Origin: Chionis minor
Lineage: Eukaryota > Chordata > Aves > Charadriiformes > Chionididae
Direction of reading: 5' to 3'
Assembly: GCA_013398295.1 (NCBI GenBank)
Contig: VZSF01003319.1
Span: forward strand, 62,001-126,000
Length of the DNA: 64,000 nucleotides
In this document: in pieces, positions 1-12,620 of the stretch
How the letters are laid out: each line of letters starts with the position of its first letter
How positions within the stretch are numbered: position 1 is the first letter of the stretch
The notes under the pieces: generated by a model
The model's input: only the letters and a program-made list of their open reading frames with translations
The model's database searches: none
Told to the model about the DNA's origin: nothing
Position numbers and translations under genes: made by a program

Positions 1-285
1 TTTTGCCTGACTTTTTCTTTTTTGGGATGCACCTCTCCTGAGCATGGAGAAGGTGATCCCTGAACACTAACCAACTTTCATGGGCTCCTCTCCCCTCCAG
101 TTCTTTTTCCCACGCTACCCTGCCAATCAGTTCTCTCAGGAGTCCAAAGTCTGCTCTCCTGAAGTCCAGGGTAGCGAGTCTGCTGTATACCCTCTTTGCT
201 GCCCTGAGAATATTAAATTCTACTATTTCATGGTCGCTACGACCAAGGCTACCCTTCAACTTGACATTCCCCACCAGCCATTCTT
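1..285 (-). mobile_element. CR1 LINE fragment, ORF2 endonuclease region
   Basis: Read on the minus strand, this matches the avian CR1 ORF2 segment at the end of the APE-type endonuclease domain. From position 274 down to the window edge a frame of about 91 codons has no stop. It contains the motif SDHE (S-D-H codons at 238-230), which corresponds to the conserved Ser-Asp-His of APE endonucleases, followed by a segment reading VEFNILRAA and then LDFRRADFGLL, typical of CR1. The element would nick target DNA during target-primed reverse transcription. The 5' side is truncated near 285, where similarity stops and AT-rich unique DNA begins. The 3' side runs off the window, so the reverse transcriptase may lie outside. 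The open frame suggests a fairly young or lightly mutated copy. The match is from memory of the family, not from a search. Confidence 0.9.
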
Positions 286-809
286 AAAAATGCATTTTGA
301 CCTTGACAGTCAATTGTTTTTATGATTTATTAAATCAATGACTTTTTAGTGTAATTGTCAGGTTTTAAATACATGTTTAGTAAAGCAGGAACAGAATAGG
401 TATGGCCTGATTTCTACAGAAAATAATTCATTTTGCAAATTAAATTCCCTCAAATTTCTTTCCCTCCAGTTTTCCAAGTTTAACTTCCATTCCTTCAAGC
501 AATCTTAATGTCCTCTTAACTATAAATTCATATATAACTATAAAAATCATGCATACAGTCAGGACCTTAAGTCAGGACCCTGTGTTGTCAGTGAAAAGAT
601 ACAGGAGCCTTCTGGAAAAAATTAATCCCATCCACCTTTAGCAGATCTTTAAGTTGTACTTGACCTTTCATCCCGTGATCATGCCCATTTTTCTTTGTTA
701 TGTATACAAATTGGCCCAGCCTAGACAAATGGCTTGGAGAACAGTATCTACTTGAGATCAGATGAATCAAATCTCATTTGGTCCCGTTTCTGTTGCAAAG
801 GTGAGAAGG

Positions 810-832
810 ACTGGTCTTCTGGCAAGACCAGT
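810..832. repeat. Short perfect inverted repeat
   Basis: Arms ACTGGTCTT (810-818) and AAGACCAGT (824-832) are exact reverse complements around a 5-base loop. A dyad of this size is expected by chance a few times in 64 kb, so no function is claimed. Confidence 0.6.
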
Positions 833-1093
833 TTAAGCAGTGAATGAGCATGAAACTCGTGGAGTGACTAGTCTTTCCGCTAGGACGGTTGCCTCCGCTC
901 CCCCAGAGGTGTGACACCTCATTGCAGAAGGATCCCGTGTGTCAATGTAAATAACCTCTTTATTAGTAAGTTTTGGTTCTGCAGGAGTAATGACAAAAGG
1001 CACCAAAAAGGTCAAGTGTCCCATTCTTCATTTCTTCTCTCCTTTGAAGGGGACGAGAGGACAAACTTCTGCCTCTCTTTGATCATCCCAGAG

Positions 1094-1123
1094 CACACGG
1101 TAGAAGTTTTTTCTACCCGTGTG
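1094..1123. repeat. Imperfect hairpin, 12-bp stem with one bulge
   Basis: The left arm CACACGGTAGAA (1094-1105) pairs with the right arm at 1111-1123, with a single extra C bulged, around a GTTTT loop. The stem is stable but short. It is far below the usual pre-miRNA stem length, and the flanks do not extend the pairing. Confidence 0.55.
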
Positions 1124-2694
1124 GAACAACTCAAAGAAAGGAGGTAGAAAGACAAATTGTTCCTTATTTTGTGGTGTTTTAAAACTTACTGTAAAAATAA
1201 GATACTTATTTGGAATATATTATCACTTTATAATAAATGAAGAATGAAATGACTATCCAGGCAGCTTTCAATCAAATCTATAGAGTATAAAACACACTAA
1301 TTGCATACATTAGTATAAAGATTGATGGACTAAAACAGATTAATAATTTTCTTGTAATTTGTCTATGCTTTTTATGTATTGTTTCCTAATGTCCTTCTAT
1401 AATTTATGTCTCACATTTCAGGAAAAGTGGGAAGCATCTAAAGCAGGTATTTATGCTTTTTAACAATTATTCCCACTAATAATTTTGGTTTTGGTATTTC
1501 ATGGCAAATTAGTATAAATCCATTAGAAAACACATTGAATCCTGCAGTAGATGGAGGTCTAACAAATCCACTTCTCAACTTACTGCTTTGGGGAAGCCTT
1601 ACTTTAAAAGTTAATAAACCAGTAATGTCAACAGCAGTGAACAGAAGGCTAACTACAATAGGAGTCCTGGGTTTCATACATGCTTTCTCTAATCAAAAGG
1701 AGCCAATTATTTTTCGAGTTGTGCAAAATGTCATCTAATTGGCTGCCTAAAAGTTGCGTGGACAGCGAGAGATGTAAAATTAATCAAAATCTTGGTTTAA
1801 AAAAATGTACAAAGAATGTAACGCATTGTTCCCTGAGTGATGAAGCTCAAATCCTTCTTCCTTTTTAGAGCCCGCGGCAGAGAGGGAGGGAGAGGAAAGG
1901 ATGCTTGCAGTTATTATGCATAGAAACATGCAGATTGATTCTTTTCTTTTCCTGTAGCCAGTTGGCTGAACTGGGAAGGAAACGTACGCTGTCACGCACC
2001 CCACGGTCCCTCAGCTCCTGATTATCCAGCCTGAGGACCCGTCCAGACAGGCCCGGGCATCGCAGCTCCTTCCATGCCAGGCAGAAAAAAGAGGGGGTTT
2101 AAGCACAGCTCTTGCCTCAGGTCGGAGTTAAGATGCAGCACCCTTGCAGCCGTAAGCTGAGGAGAGTGCTTCGGTCCTCCAATTTAGAGTCGCATCTCCA
2201 CAGTCACTCAGGAGCAGCTCGGAAACAAGGGGATGCCAAAAATCATCAGTGCTTCTTGCCTGGTGTTAGTCCTAATCACAGGCTGCCATTGCAGGAGCTC
2301 GGTGAAGACTACTCACGCTTTTCTTTGGGTTTTTCACACACAAAAAATGTAAATGTTTTAATCTATGTTTTTGCCAGCAAGAAAACTAAAGAGCTCACTC
2401 CATTATTATGTGATCTTGCTTTACTACCCTTCCCTAGGATTTTTACTGGAAAAAATAATAAATCACAAAGCATAGCACAATGTCATCTTTGCTTAAAACC
2501 ACAGTTTGAGAACCAAAACTTCAACTTAGATCAATATGAGGGTTGTGTGTGTCCCATGAGCATTAGTTATTGCAGGGAGATTAAAATAACTGCACCGTAA
2601 TGAAAGAATTTGCAAAGCTCAACAATTTGTGTAACAACAGCAGACGTGATTTCTTATAAAATTACTTGCCATTTATTAAAGTTACCTGTCTTTT

Positions 2695-3000
2695 TTTTAG
2701 CATTTTAAATGGCAGAGACTTTTTTCCCCTTCATTAAAAATAATCGTCTCCCTTGAAAAGATGTCCATAATGATTGCAGTGAAATTCATCATCGTAAGAA
2801 ACAACAGGTGGAAAGCACAGTTGTGCCTTAAGAAAGATGGGTTTAGGCCTTTGCACCGTTTAATATCTTTCTTTGTTATTTTCTCTAGTATATGTTCAAC
2901 TTGAATGTTTTATGATTGCGCAGGAGACTTTATGGCACAGAACTTCTGCGAAGCCTTGCAGAGTACTAAGATGAAATGAGTTTCATTTAAGAATACAGAA
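2695..3000. promoter_or_regulatory. Possible conserved noncoding segment
   Basis: This stretch is free of simple repeats and carries several TAAT/ATTA-type homeodomain cores and an E-box-like CAGGTG (near 2805). Its texture is typical of conserved vertebrate enhancers. This is a judgement from composition only; no alignment was possible. It could equally be ordinary unique DNA. Confidence 0.15.
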
Positions 3001-4193
3001 TATGAGACACGGTGAAAAATAAACCATTCTCGCCTTACTTAATCTTTTTCTTCTGTGTCTACCCTATTCAGTTCAGTTTTTTCTCTTCTGTATCACAGGT
3101 CTGTTTCCCTAAGTAGCAGTGTAGGTCTGTATGAATTTGGGTATTCTTGGTTTCGTGAAAGAGACCACGATATGAGCTTCAAATTCTGCTTCTTGCTCAC
3201 TAGAATCAAGTGCCTTCTTTATTTCCATTGTGCTTTGAGCATGGCTTTGGTTTGTTGTCTGTCTTCCTTCGAAGCAGTAAGTGTTCTTTTGCCTGACATT
3301 TCCTTTGAGCTATTTTAAGCTTTTACTAAATTAATTATTACAAAACAATGAGGTTTCCAAAGTTACTGTGTGGCGGATTCTAGAGAGCACGGTGGATGGA
3401 ATGATTTGGTAGCAGGATTGTTTTCCTCCATCACTGGGACTAGAAAAAAAAAGAGTTCAGCTTTTAAACTAAGCCTGTGAAAAGGCTACCTAATGACACA
3501 CTTACCGAACAGGGGAAATGGATGGAAAAAAACATATTTTGGTCCTGCAGTGAAAATGGAAACATCCCACACCATCAGCCCCAGCACCCCACGGGATTCG
3601 ACAGGCCTGTGTGTAATGAAACGGTGGGGCAGGCTGTTTCCTTCTTTGTTGCTTTCCAACTGCTTGGGGGGGTTTTCATTTTTCAGGAGAGGAATTCCAC
3701 CTTTCTCAGACCATAAGAAATGAAATGAAGCTCGCTGAACCTGCAGAGTGCAAGGAGTAGTTTCTGTGGCAACGATCCCCATTTGACAGCTCCCAGGACT
3801 TGCCTTTCCCTCCTGTGACTTATTTACTGTTTCAGCAGCGCAGGTAGCAGAGGTGAGATCAGCAAGTTGCCCGATGATCATATAAAGGGCAGAAACACAG
3901 GGGTCGGAGAAGTTTATTTATGCAAAAAAAGGGAAAAATAAAAGATTAAAATAACGTCAGATGATAAAGAGTCATTTGATAAAGTACTGGTAAATTGCTG
4001 AATAGGTATGGGGCTGGTTTGAAGAATTATGTTTAGATTTTTCTTAAATTAAAAATAATGATGGACAGACTCAATTTTCTGCTTTACCCCTGCTAAAAAT
4101 GCATTCATCCTGTACCTAGGCCAAGCGCCTGCACAGCTGCCCTGTTACTGTTTTCCTCAATCTTATGAGTATGTACACCAGAATTACACATAC
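3001..4193. other. Noncoding unique sequence
   Basis: AT-rich, with short overlapping frames on both strands (for example around 3480-3880) that resemble no known protein. No repeat family was recognised. Confidence 0.6.
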
Positions 4194-4219
4194 TTTTTTT
4201 TTTTTTGGGGGGGGGGGGG
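4194..4219 (+). repeat. T13 followed directly by G13
   Basis: Thirteen T are followed by thirteen G and then a G-rich tail (GTGGGAGGAGG) to about 4240. It is a simple-sequence tract. The G run with the following G groups could fold as a G-quadruplex on the plus strand. Run length is likely polymorphic or subject to sequencing error. Confidence 0.85.
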
Positions 4220-7200
4220 AGTGGGAGGAGGAGAGGAGATACAGAAACGATCAAATTCAGTCTAATAAATCCAGCAATCTGAGCTACATTTATTCCAACT
4301 TAATTTCCTCTTAATTATTTAGTGTTGCTTCAGGTCCCTTCTCAAGCAAATAAATATAGATATTTACAGGTGGTAAATAGTGTTGCATTGGTGCCCTCCA
4401 ACAAGTCGGAGGAATCAGAATCTAATTAGTGAAGTGTATCATAGCCTAAAACAATAACAATATTAATTATAAAGAACACTCCACATAAGCATGTAGCTTT
4501 AGATCATTACAAAGCTGTCCTCATTAAATAACAATGTTGGCTATTAGTGAAATTGCAAAGAAATGATATGCTGAAACAATATGAAAACCAATGTGGTAAT
4601 TTCAAAGTACCTCCAGCTTTATTTTTTTGGGGTTTTTTGGGTTATTTTTTTTTCAGAATTGCACAGTGGGAGCTATCTGGAGAAGGGGTGAATTCCACAT
4701 TCCCATCACGGAATGCATCAGCAGGCCATCAAGTGATAAATAATGTTATGACCTTGACAACTGGCGTTCTGAGCATCATCTTCCCAAAGCACGGGCGTTC
4801 ATAGCACACCAGCAGGACCTTCAGTTACTAAAGACAGGTATTTCAAAAGCTATTAGAAACTCTAGCATAGGAGGAGAAATCCTACTAGCCATGACAGATC
4901 ATGGGTAACGGATCAACTTTTGGAGTTGTAAATACGGTTTTGATAACAAGGGAATACAAAGTCCTGACAAAGGGAATACGAAGCTCTAAACCCAGGATGA
5001 ATTACGGCCGAGACTGAGAAGCCCAGTTCTACTTTTGCAGAGTAGGTAGGTGCCTAGGAAAGCGTTTGTATAGGTGTGCAGCCACCCAGTGGTACCAATG
5101 CCAACCTGACAGGCTCAGGACTCCTTTAAAAATTGTGTGTTTGGTGTAAGATGGTTATCTGGGAGGTTTAGTGTTCAAAAGGATCTCCAAATTCACAATG
5201 GGGCAATAACTGAGGTGTATGAGCAATTGGAGGCACATCACTTCTCTTTGATTCTAAATGACTTTTATTGATTCTAAAGAAAAATTAGCTGAATGGCTAA
5301 ATTGGGCCCTGGGTCCTGAGACAGGTCAGGTAGGTGAGACCGATGGAATTCTTTTGTCATTGGCATCAGTCCGTGATGTGTTTTTCATTTTAAAAAATGG
5401 GATCTAGGCTTCTACCTGTTGCAGTTAGGAATGCATATTCTTTGCTTGAAATACCAACTACTCATCACCGAATAACGAGGCGTTATGAATATTCTTTTGT
5501 TATTTTCTTTATCTGGCGCTCTTAAGCTAATGAAAAACGCTTACTATTCCCTCTTTGGGTCTACTTAATTTGGACAAAGATATAGGGAAAAGAAATACAT
5601 GAAGAGCATTGCTAAAAATAGAAAACAACTTGCTGTTAACTCCTCTCACAGATTTAAATGCAGACATATTTTACACGTTCACAGACATAGATAGGTACAT
5701 CTTTCACTGAAAGCCCTTTGAAGTTTATCGCCAAAAGAGAATTTGTTACACGCAGATGTTTCATTCTGATTCCTAATGTTTAATCAACCCACATTGTCTT
5801 TGGAGATACAGTTGTGATTTTTCACAGAAAATTTAATTACAATGACTATCCCAGACTGGATTGAAAAATTAATGACAGAAAAAAATTATATATTGGTATT
5901 TAGTATAATCTTTTATATTTCGAGAGCTGGAGAGAACCTGCAAAGCATTTGAAAGCTGGCTGAATAACTAAGTCCCTGGCTGAGGTGGTTCCAGCCCTGA
6001 ATGACTGACTTCTATCTTCTAACTATTATTTTTGCAGAATATTCACCTTGCTTTTGGCATTGTGCTTATCTGATTGCTTCAGGCAAAATTAGATTACTGA
6101 CCTCATCACTTGGAGTTTTGTTTTATTCTCAGTAGAAAGCAGTTAGATCAAACTCATATAAAGGATTGGCAATGAAGTTGGCACTGGGGGAATTTTATTT
6201 TTCATTTGTTTTTTTTATTTTCCTTTTATTTCTTTGGTGAAACAGTTTCTACTAAGTTATGGGATATGAGTGAAAATTGAAAGCTAGGTAAAACAGTGGT
6301 GAAAAAATGCAGCTATTTCCTCAGAAAGAGGAGAGGAAAAATGTACAGTACTGTACTATACATTAATCTGCTGTTGAAACTCATGCCTTTTAAAAGGAAA
6401 AATACTGATTATTTTATAAATACAGCAGGCTCTTGGTTTTGGAGTTAAGACAGCCTACATATTGTCTGGGAAGCAAGACTTACTTACATGTACATCATAA
6501 AACAATTAATGGAATGGAGTGACTTGCAAACGGAATAGTTGAGATAATTAGAATAGAGCAGTGCTTCTTTATTCTCTTCTTATGATTACCACTGAGTTAC
6601 TCATATACAAGCACACCTAAAAATATAGCTTACTTGGACGTATTGCCATAGTAAATCAAATTCAGATTTCCTGTTTCTGTAAGTGTCCAGATTGGATGGT
6701 TCAGAAGGAAGCATGAGGAAGTGAAAGCAACTGTGTGAAAGCAATCTTTACTCCTGCAATATCTTCCTCATACCAATTAGCTCAAAATTGCCTTATATCC
6801 TGAGGCACTATAAACAAAGTTGTATTGCCAGGTAACTCTTGACAAATAAAAGGAGAGTAGGAGTAGTACCTCAAAATCAGGAAGAAAACAAAACCCCCAT
6901 TTAATTCCTTTCTTCTTTTCTCATCCCTCTGAGGATGGATGTTGACTGAGTGCTGTCAGCATTAAATTACACATCACATGCCCTGATCAAATGCAAATTC
7001 CTCTTCTGTGTATCACCTAAAGCAGAACTGTCTCATCTACAGCTAAGGTTCTTCAACCCATGCATGCATCTGATGGCAGTGGCAACAGAAATACATATAA
7101 AAAACTAACTGCCAAGGGTGTAAACTATTTCACTGCAAATCTCTTTAGCAGAAACATTTAGCTAATGTGCTAATCTCACAGTTTTTATCCCCTGCCCTAC

Positions 7201-8055
7201 TTCCAGCCATCCAAAGTTCTCCTGACAACATAAGCTGTGAGTGTAGCCAGCATAAAGGAGGGAGCATGGAGACAATATCTCTCCAAGTATGGAGACTGGG
7301 CAGGAGGAATTGAAAGTTCTATGATGTCAAGTGGTCTTTGAGTATGACAGAACTAGCTGTGTCAGTAACATCTCACCAGCCAGTAAACAACCCTCACATT
7401 TGTGTGCTAACACAAATAACACTGAGATTTCTTAACTGTTTGTGTTTTTCAGCATGACCTAATTAAAGATTTTTCTGAAGCCCTAGCGGAATTAGTTTTC
7501 ATCGTCTTCAGAATAACGAGCCATGATCAACGCATTCCAACTATGGATGGTGATGAGGAGGTAAGGAAGCAGCCCTGCAATGGAAAGCCATCGTTACAGA
7601 ATTTATTGAATTATGGCTTGGTACTGGTGGGACATGGGAAGCTGAGAGTAGCAAAAACGGCTTCTAAGGAAGACACTTTCAACCTCTACACCTGCCCTCC
7701 AGAGGACTTAACAGGCTCCTACTTCTTTCAGCAGCAGCAAAGCCGCCTTTCCAGAGCTCAGCAGAGATCCAGCCATTTCCCAGCCCTAGCCTGCTAGCCT
7801 AAGCTACATACTTTGGTCAGATATATTTAGAATTGGCTCTGATTCAAAGTCATCATTAACTCAACACATTTCTACAGCTCACGTTGTTTAAATAAAACTA
7901 CCTGGAATTTTGAGGGGCCTTCATGCAGAATCCACTGAAAGGTCACTGATTTTTACCACACAGATGTAGGTGATGATTAACTTCTTGCAGTCTCATGGAG
8001 CTCAGTTCACAGAAAATTAAAATTGCATAAAATGATAATGACTGACCACTGCTTT
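4220..8055. other. Noncoding unique sequence
   Basis: AT-rich DNA without recognisable genes or repeats. A T-rich stretch lies at about 6205-6235. The frame at 7543-7797 (84 codons) encodes a low-information product with a Gln run and no recognised domain. Confidence 0.6.
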
Positions 8056-8074
8056 TTGTTTGTTTGTTTGTTTT
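8056..8074 (+). repeat. (TTTG)n microsatellite
   Basis: About four TTTG units in tandem, in AT-rich context. A minor simple repeat. Confidence 0.75.
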
Positions 8075-11000
8075 CTCAAATATTTAATTTATCCAATTTT
8101 AATGATAAGAGCATTTGTGGAAAATTAATTTAAAATTCTAACATATAAAATCCATGGAAACCAGCTTCTAAATTCCAATATGCCAAGGAGCGATGCCAAA
8201 AGGGCTTGACAAGTCATCTAGGGAAAAAATAAAAACAATCCACAAATAACCAGTGCATCCAATATCAAATATGAAATATAGCCTAAAACCTAAAAAGTTA
8301 TATTAAATTCACATTACAAAATAAAATTGGAAGTACATCATACAACACGAACAGAGTAAGTTTAATTAGGATAGAGCATGAATTTAGGTAAGGATTCTCC
8401 ATAATATCCTTGTCAGTATGAGTTATTCATGGCATTACCTATGAATTGTTTTTTAATCCAAATTTCCTTCACATTAACACAGCATGGGAGCAAGTCCAGA
8501 TATGGGCACTAGGGCTGAGTAACAAACATGTGTCTTTGCTAATCTTTGGTATAGAGTCAAACAAGCAGCTTCCAGAAATTTTCCATCACTCACTTAGTCA
8601 ATCTGTTCTCACAGCAGTATCTCTCCTTAATGGTGATGGACAGAGAAATCGGTCTCAAGATCTTGCTAGGGGAGCCCACCCGTCACGAGAGGGACTGGCC
8701 CGCATGCTGATCATCTCAGGCTGCCTGGACAGGAATCTGATAGGGTGGCATCATGGCCAGCTCACTGAGAAAGGTAGAAGCCAATGAGTTAACCCTGTGG
8801 CATCACCGTTTAATGTAACTGCACAACATACAATCTTGTTAATAAGCCAGATGAAGCAACCAAAGCCATTGAGAACTGTCAGGGTTAAGTAACATTAATA
8901 AGTAGAACGCTAATACTTGCCCCTTCAGGAAATGCTTCACTCCCTACATTTCGTCAGTAACCCTCAGGCAAGTTGTCAATGGTTCTTATCCTGTCTTTGC
9001 CCATTTCTCAGACTTCTGCACCAACACCATAAACCCAGCCTGTGGGCTGACGGGCACTAGAAGTGGGGGGAAATTACTCAGCTGTGATTCTGTGCAAACA
9101 TCTGCAAAGTTACTGGCCACGTTGCAAACAAGGGCATGTGAGCCTTCAGACTTGGAGGTTTTTTGTGACTGCTAACAATCGTACTAGGTCAAGCCTCTTG
9201 ACATTTATTTCTTTTATTTTAAATACAAGCTTCCGTCTTTAGCGTTGGGACTCTGATGTCAACCCTGTTTCTTGCTGCTTTATTTCACTAATTTTTTTTC
9301 TATGCTCTTTCATTGCCTCAGGTGTGGTAAACCAAGGCATTCACTGGATACATTTGAATTAGACTTCAAGTGCTCTAATGATTTAAAGTCAGAAAAATTC
9401 TTTTACTAATTAGTAGTACTTTTTTTCTGAGAAATGTCACATAAATGGTTAGGAACATTTTTGCTAAAAATCAGAGGAGTTTTCTTGATTCAGGCTAAGG
9501 ACAAATAACATATTTGAACAAGAAGTACACATAAGTAAAAGTAGGGTTTATTTTTCAGATTTTTTTTCCTTTCCTGCAAAATTGTGAATTACTAAAGTAC
9601 AATGAACAAGTATCACTTCAGTGATGCAAAACTCGTCATGAAGACAGAAGTGTAAAAGTGGGTACCAGGGGTGCAGGAGCCTGGGGACAGTAGCGTTGGA
9701 GACTGTGATAACTTAGGAGTGGGAAGCGAAGGACAAGATGGGTCAGAAGAGAGGAGCGATGCGCCATTTGATTACAGTTACACATAGAAAGAGAAAGGAT
9801 CGCGGGTGCAAATACACTCCTGGGTGAGCCCATTGTTTTACTCTTGGAACTGATGCTTTTATCAGTGTAAATTAGTCTCCTGACAGAGAAGTTAAGCTTG
9901 GCTTCTTGTACATTTACCACACCAAAGGTAACCACGACCAGGGTGATCTCACTTCGGAAGTTTTAGTACCACACGCACCTATGAAAGACAGAAAAATGCC
10001 CGTAAGGTTGATGATGAATAGCACAGAGCCGGCTTGAAGTAATTCCTAACTTTTGTAGGCAGTCTTGTGACACTGTGTTGGTTCTCTTCAGAGCAGAACA
10101 AAAGATGAATTGACTACACTGTATATTCATTAGTGCATATCTATTTCTACCTAGATATATATATGCATGTATTATCTTTTCCCTTTCAGGAACCAGGCAC
10201 AGTAAAAGCCTCACTCAACACCCCGGACCAAGTACTTAACATTTAGCAGTGCTACTCCTGTCGAAATTAATACAGCTTCTCAAATATTCTACAATACATG
10301 TTTATTTAGCAGTTTTTCTATGTCGCTGGCAAAAGGTCACTGTGTTACCAAGCAGATCGTGGTTAAAGTGCTTTGGAAAAAAAACAAACCCAAACCCAGA
10401 AGTCCCAGAATCCCAGTACGGGTTTTGGGCAGCTTTTCAGAGCTATAGTCCTTTCTTTAGGCAGAAGGCTTTGGGGGATGCCCGTTGTCAGCCTTGGGAC
10501 CCTAACAACACGGTCGGCCAAGCTTCTAGCCCACTTCATGGCTAAACTGTGCCACAAGTCAATTACAGGGATTTTGCTCCTCCTGTTGTCGTCGATCACA
10601 TTTCTCACTGATGGATTTCCTGTGACAGACAAGATGAAAAAAACAGAAGATTTTTGCTAGAAAAAAGTTATAGTTTAAAGTGGGGAGAGGCAAAAGATAC
10701 CAGAAAGGAAGAGCTGTAACTGACAAACTGCTAGCTAAAATCACTAAAAGTGAGGAAAAAACCCAGTTAATTAGGTGGAAAAGGAGGAGTAAAGTTCCAG
10801 TTCTGTCCATTTAATTAATTTCCACCGGTCCTCCAGGAGTTTTAGAGATTTAGTATCAAAGTTAAGGAAAGAGGAAAAAAGATATCTATCAGCAACTTCA
10901 TCTAGATAGTTTTGACCAGGACAGTCAAAAAAAGTCCACAGCAAGGGGGAGTCAAGTCTTATGAGAAAATCAATTAAAAAAATTACATTTGGATATCTTT

Positions 11001-11344
11001 TGAACACAGCAAGCTTAATTTATGTGTGTATTTCTCTTCTAACAGCTCCGTGAGCGACATTGCAAGGACTGACTCCGCTCCTCTTCTGCTCCTCTGGAAC
11101 ATCAGGAGTGGAACAATAATAGTATCTGGCTACTCTCAACACAAGAAAACCAGACACATGCTGTATGTATGTCTATTTCTCAATGTCAGTTATATTTAAC
11201 AGTACTTGCTGAGCATTGCCTGAGACCTTAAATACTGTCGATCGGTACAATCAGTATCCAACTCCTAGAAAAGGAAGAGCAACAAAAAAAGGGATGAAAA
11301 ATATCAGTTAGGGTCATAGTGCTATATTTTTATGCCTTTTCATT
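8075..11344. other. Noncoding unique sequence
   Basis: Mostly AT-rich. Two patches, 8640-8790 and 10330-10620, are somewhat richer in GC and in open frames, but neither has a coherent exon with matching splice sites. No mobile element was recognised. Confidence 0.6.
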
Positions 11345-11660
11345 AACAGCTTTGTAATTTAACATCCATTATTTACGCGATAAATGGAACTCTCAAAAAT
11401 GTGTCAAAGCAGGCGGTCCATCGCAAACAGTGTGGCGTGTTAAAGGACAATGTAGAAATGCACAATGCCCTTAAAATCTTATCATTCGTTTTCTACATTT
11501 CCTGACTTTTCATCAATTTGACAATGTTACCTGAACATTCAGTTGAACTGAGCAAGCATTCAATTCATTAATTACATTATTATGTCTAGTATCAAGGAAA
11601 ACATATTTCCAGAATTCAATTTCCTGCAAAGGAGGACATTTGCCAAGTTTGAGATATGCT
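11345..11660. promoter_or_regulatory. Candidate conserved noncoding element
   Basis: The segment combines TTTACGCGATAAAT near 11370 (CDX/HOX-like core next to CpGs), further CpGs near 11410-11440, and a run of ATTA/TAAT cores at 11550-11590 (ATTCATTAATTACATTATTA). CpGs retained in AT-rich, repeat-free DNA and dense homeodomain cores are common in deeply conserved developmental enhancers. The call is inference from sequence texture; no alignment was available. Confidence 0.22.
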
Positions 11661-12387
11661 AATACTTGTGTTTAAAAAATTTGCAAATGATTTTATGACC
11701 ATTAATAACACTGTACTTCATCCACATTTGGATCACCCTCTGGAAAAAAAAAATGCCACCTGCTCCTTTCAAAAGTATTTTGATAGTATTTATATATGGG
11801 TCTAAGGAGGTCCTTCCGTAAGATTAAAATCTTAGATTTGTCAAAAAATGGATTAATTTTTGTTGCCATTTTCAGATCTCATTATATTTTTGGCACAAAG
11901 TAAAATGGCTTTGTGTCATTTTCTGTTCTTTTTACAATTTTGTCACTGATAATGCTTTGTAGAGATAAATGTACATCAAGTATTGAGCCTTGTGATAATT
12001 CACTCTTACAGCAGGACAGCACTGATTAGAGCTGCCAATTCCACAAAATCAGTTGACTCCTACTCATAAATATCACAGAAGGTGGTATAAGTATTGCTTG
12101 TTTCTCATGGTAATCTATAGGTTATTTGGGGAAAAAAAAAAAGTTGTTGTTATTTAACTTGACTGAGACCACATTTACTGATGCTTTAAATTCCTGAGAT
12201 GGCTTCCATTTAAATAGAGTGCAAATGTGAATAAAGAAAAATTTCAACAATGCAGAAAAGCATAATCTATGTCCTTTTGCAATACTGAGCTGTGTACTGT
12301 TTAGAAGCCAGGTAACACATAATAAGAAATTACTATCCTAATTTTGCAGACAGAAATTTGGCCAAAGACGGTTGGAGTGACTGAAGA
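11661..12387. other. Noncoding unique sequence
   Basis: AT-rich flank of the CR1 copy that begins at 12388. No gene or further repeat was recognised, and no clear target-site duplication is visible. Confidence 0.6.
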
Positions 12388-12620
12388 GGGTAGATTTAGA
12401 TCAGATCTCAGGAAGAAATTTTCCACTCTGAGGGTGGTCAGACACTGGGACAGGGCGCCCAGAGAAGCTGTGGATGCCCCATCCCTGGAAGTGTTCAAGG
12501 CTGGGTTGGATGGAGCTTTGAGCAACCTGGTCTAGTGGGAGGTGTCCCTGCACGTGGCAGGGGGGTTGGAACTAGATGGTCTTTAAGGTCCCTTTCAACC
12601 CAAACCATTCTATGATTCTA
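12388..12620 (+). mobile_element. CR1 LINE 3' end
   Basis: Clear match to the avian CR1 3' region. It runs from the degenerate AGATTTAGATCAGATCTCAGGAAG start, through the CCCAGAGAAGCTGTGGATGC block and the GGTTGGATGGAGCTTTGAGC block, to the terminal CCATTCTATGATTCTA, which holds about 1.5 copies of the CR1 octamer. Only the end of ORF2 and the 3' UTR are present, so the copy is strongly 5'-truncated, as is usual for CR1. It cannot encode an active protein. The frames crossing it on either strand (12344-12535 plus, 12301-12525 minus) are by-products of the repeat. Confidence 0.96.

Larger units (their letters stand above)
286..2694. other. Noncoding unique sequence
   Basis: AT-rich DNA with no recognisable gene. 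The longest plus frame in the window (2112-2600, 162 codons) lies here. Its product has no domain, signal peptide or membrane segment that I recognise, and one frame of this length is roughly what chance allows in 64 kb. The part from 810 to 1123 has several short dyads. Around 1870-2060 the sequence is locally richer in GC but shows no promoter or exon structure I could support. Confidence 0.6.

Noticed and set aside
6991..6998. ATGCAAAT octamers (also at 14253 and 55641)
   Set aside because: About two matches are expected by chance on both strands of 64 kb, so the three found carry no weight alone.
12301..12535. Frames on both strands at 12.3-12.5 kb
   Set aside because: They lie on the CR1 3' end, which is noncoding, and are by-products of the repeat.
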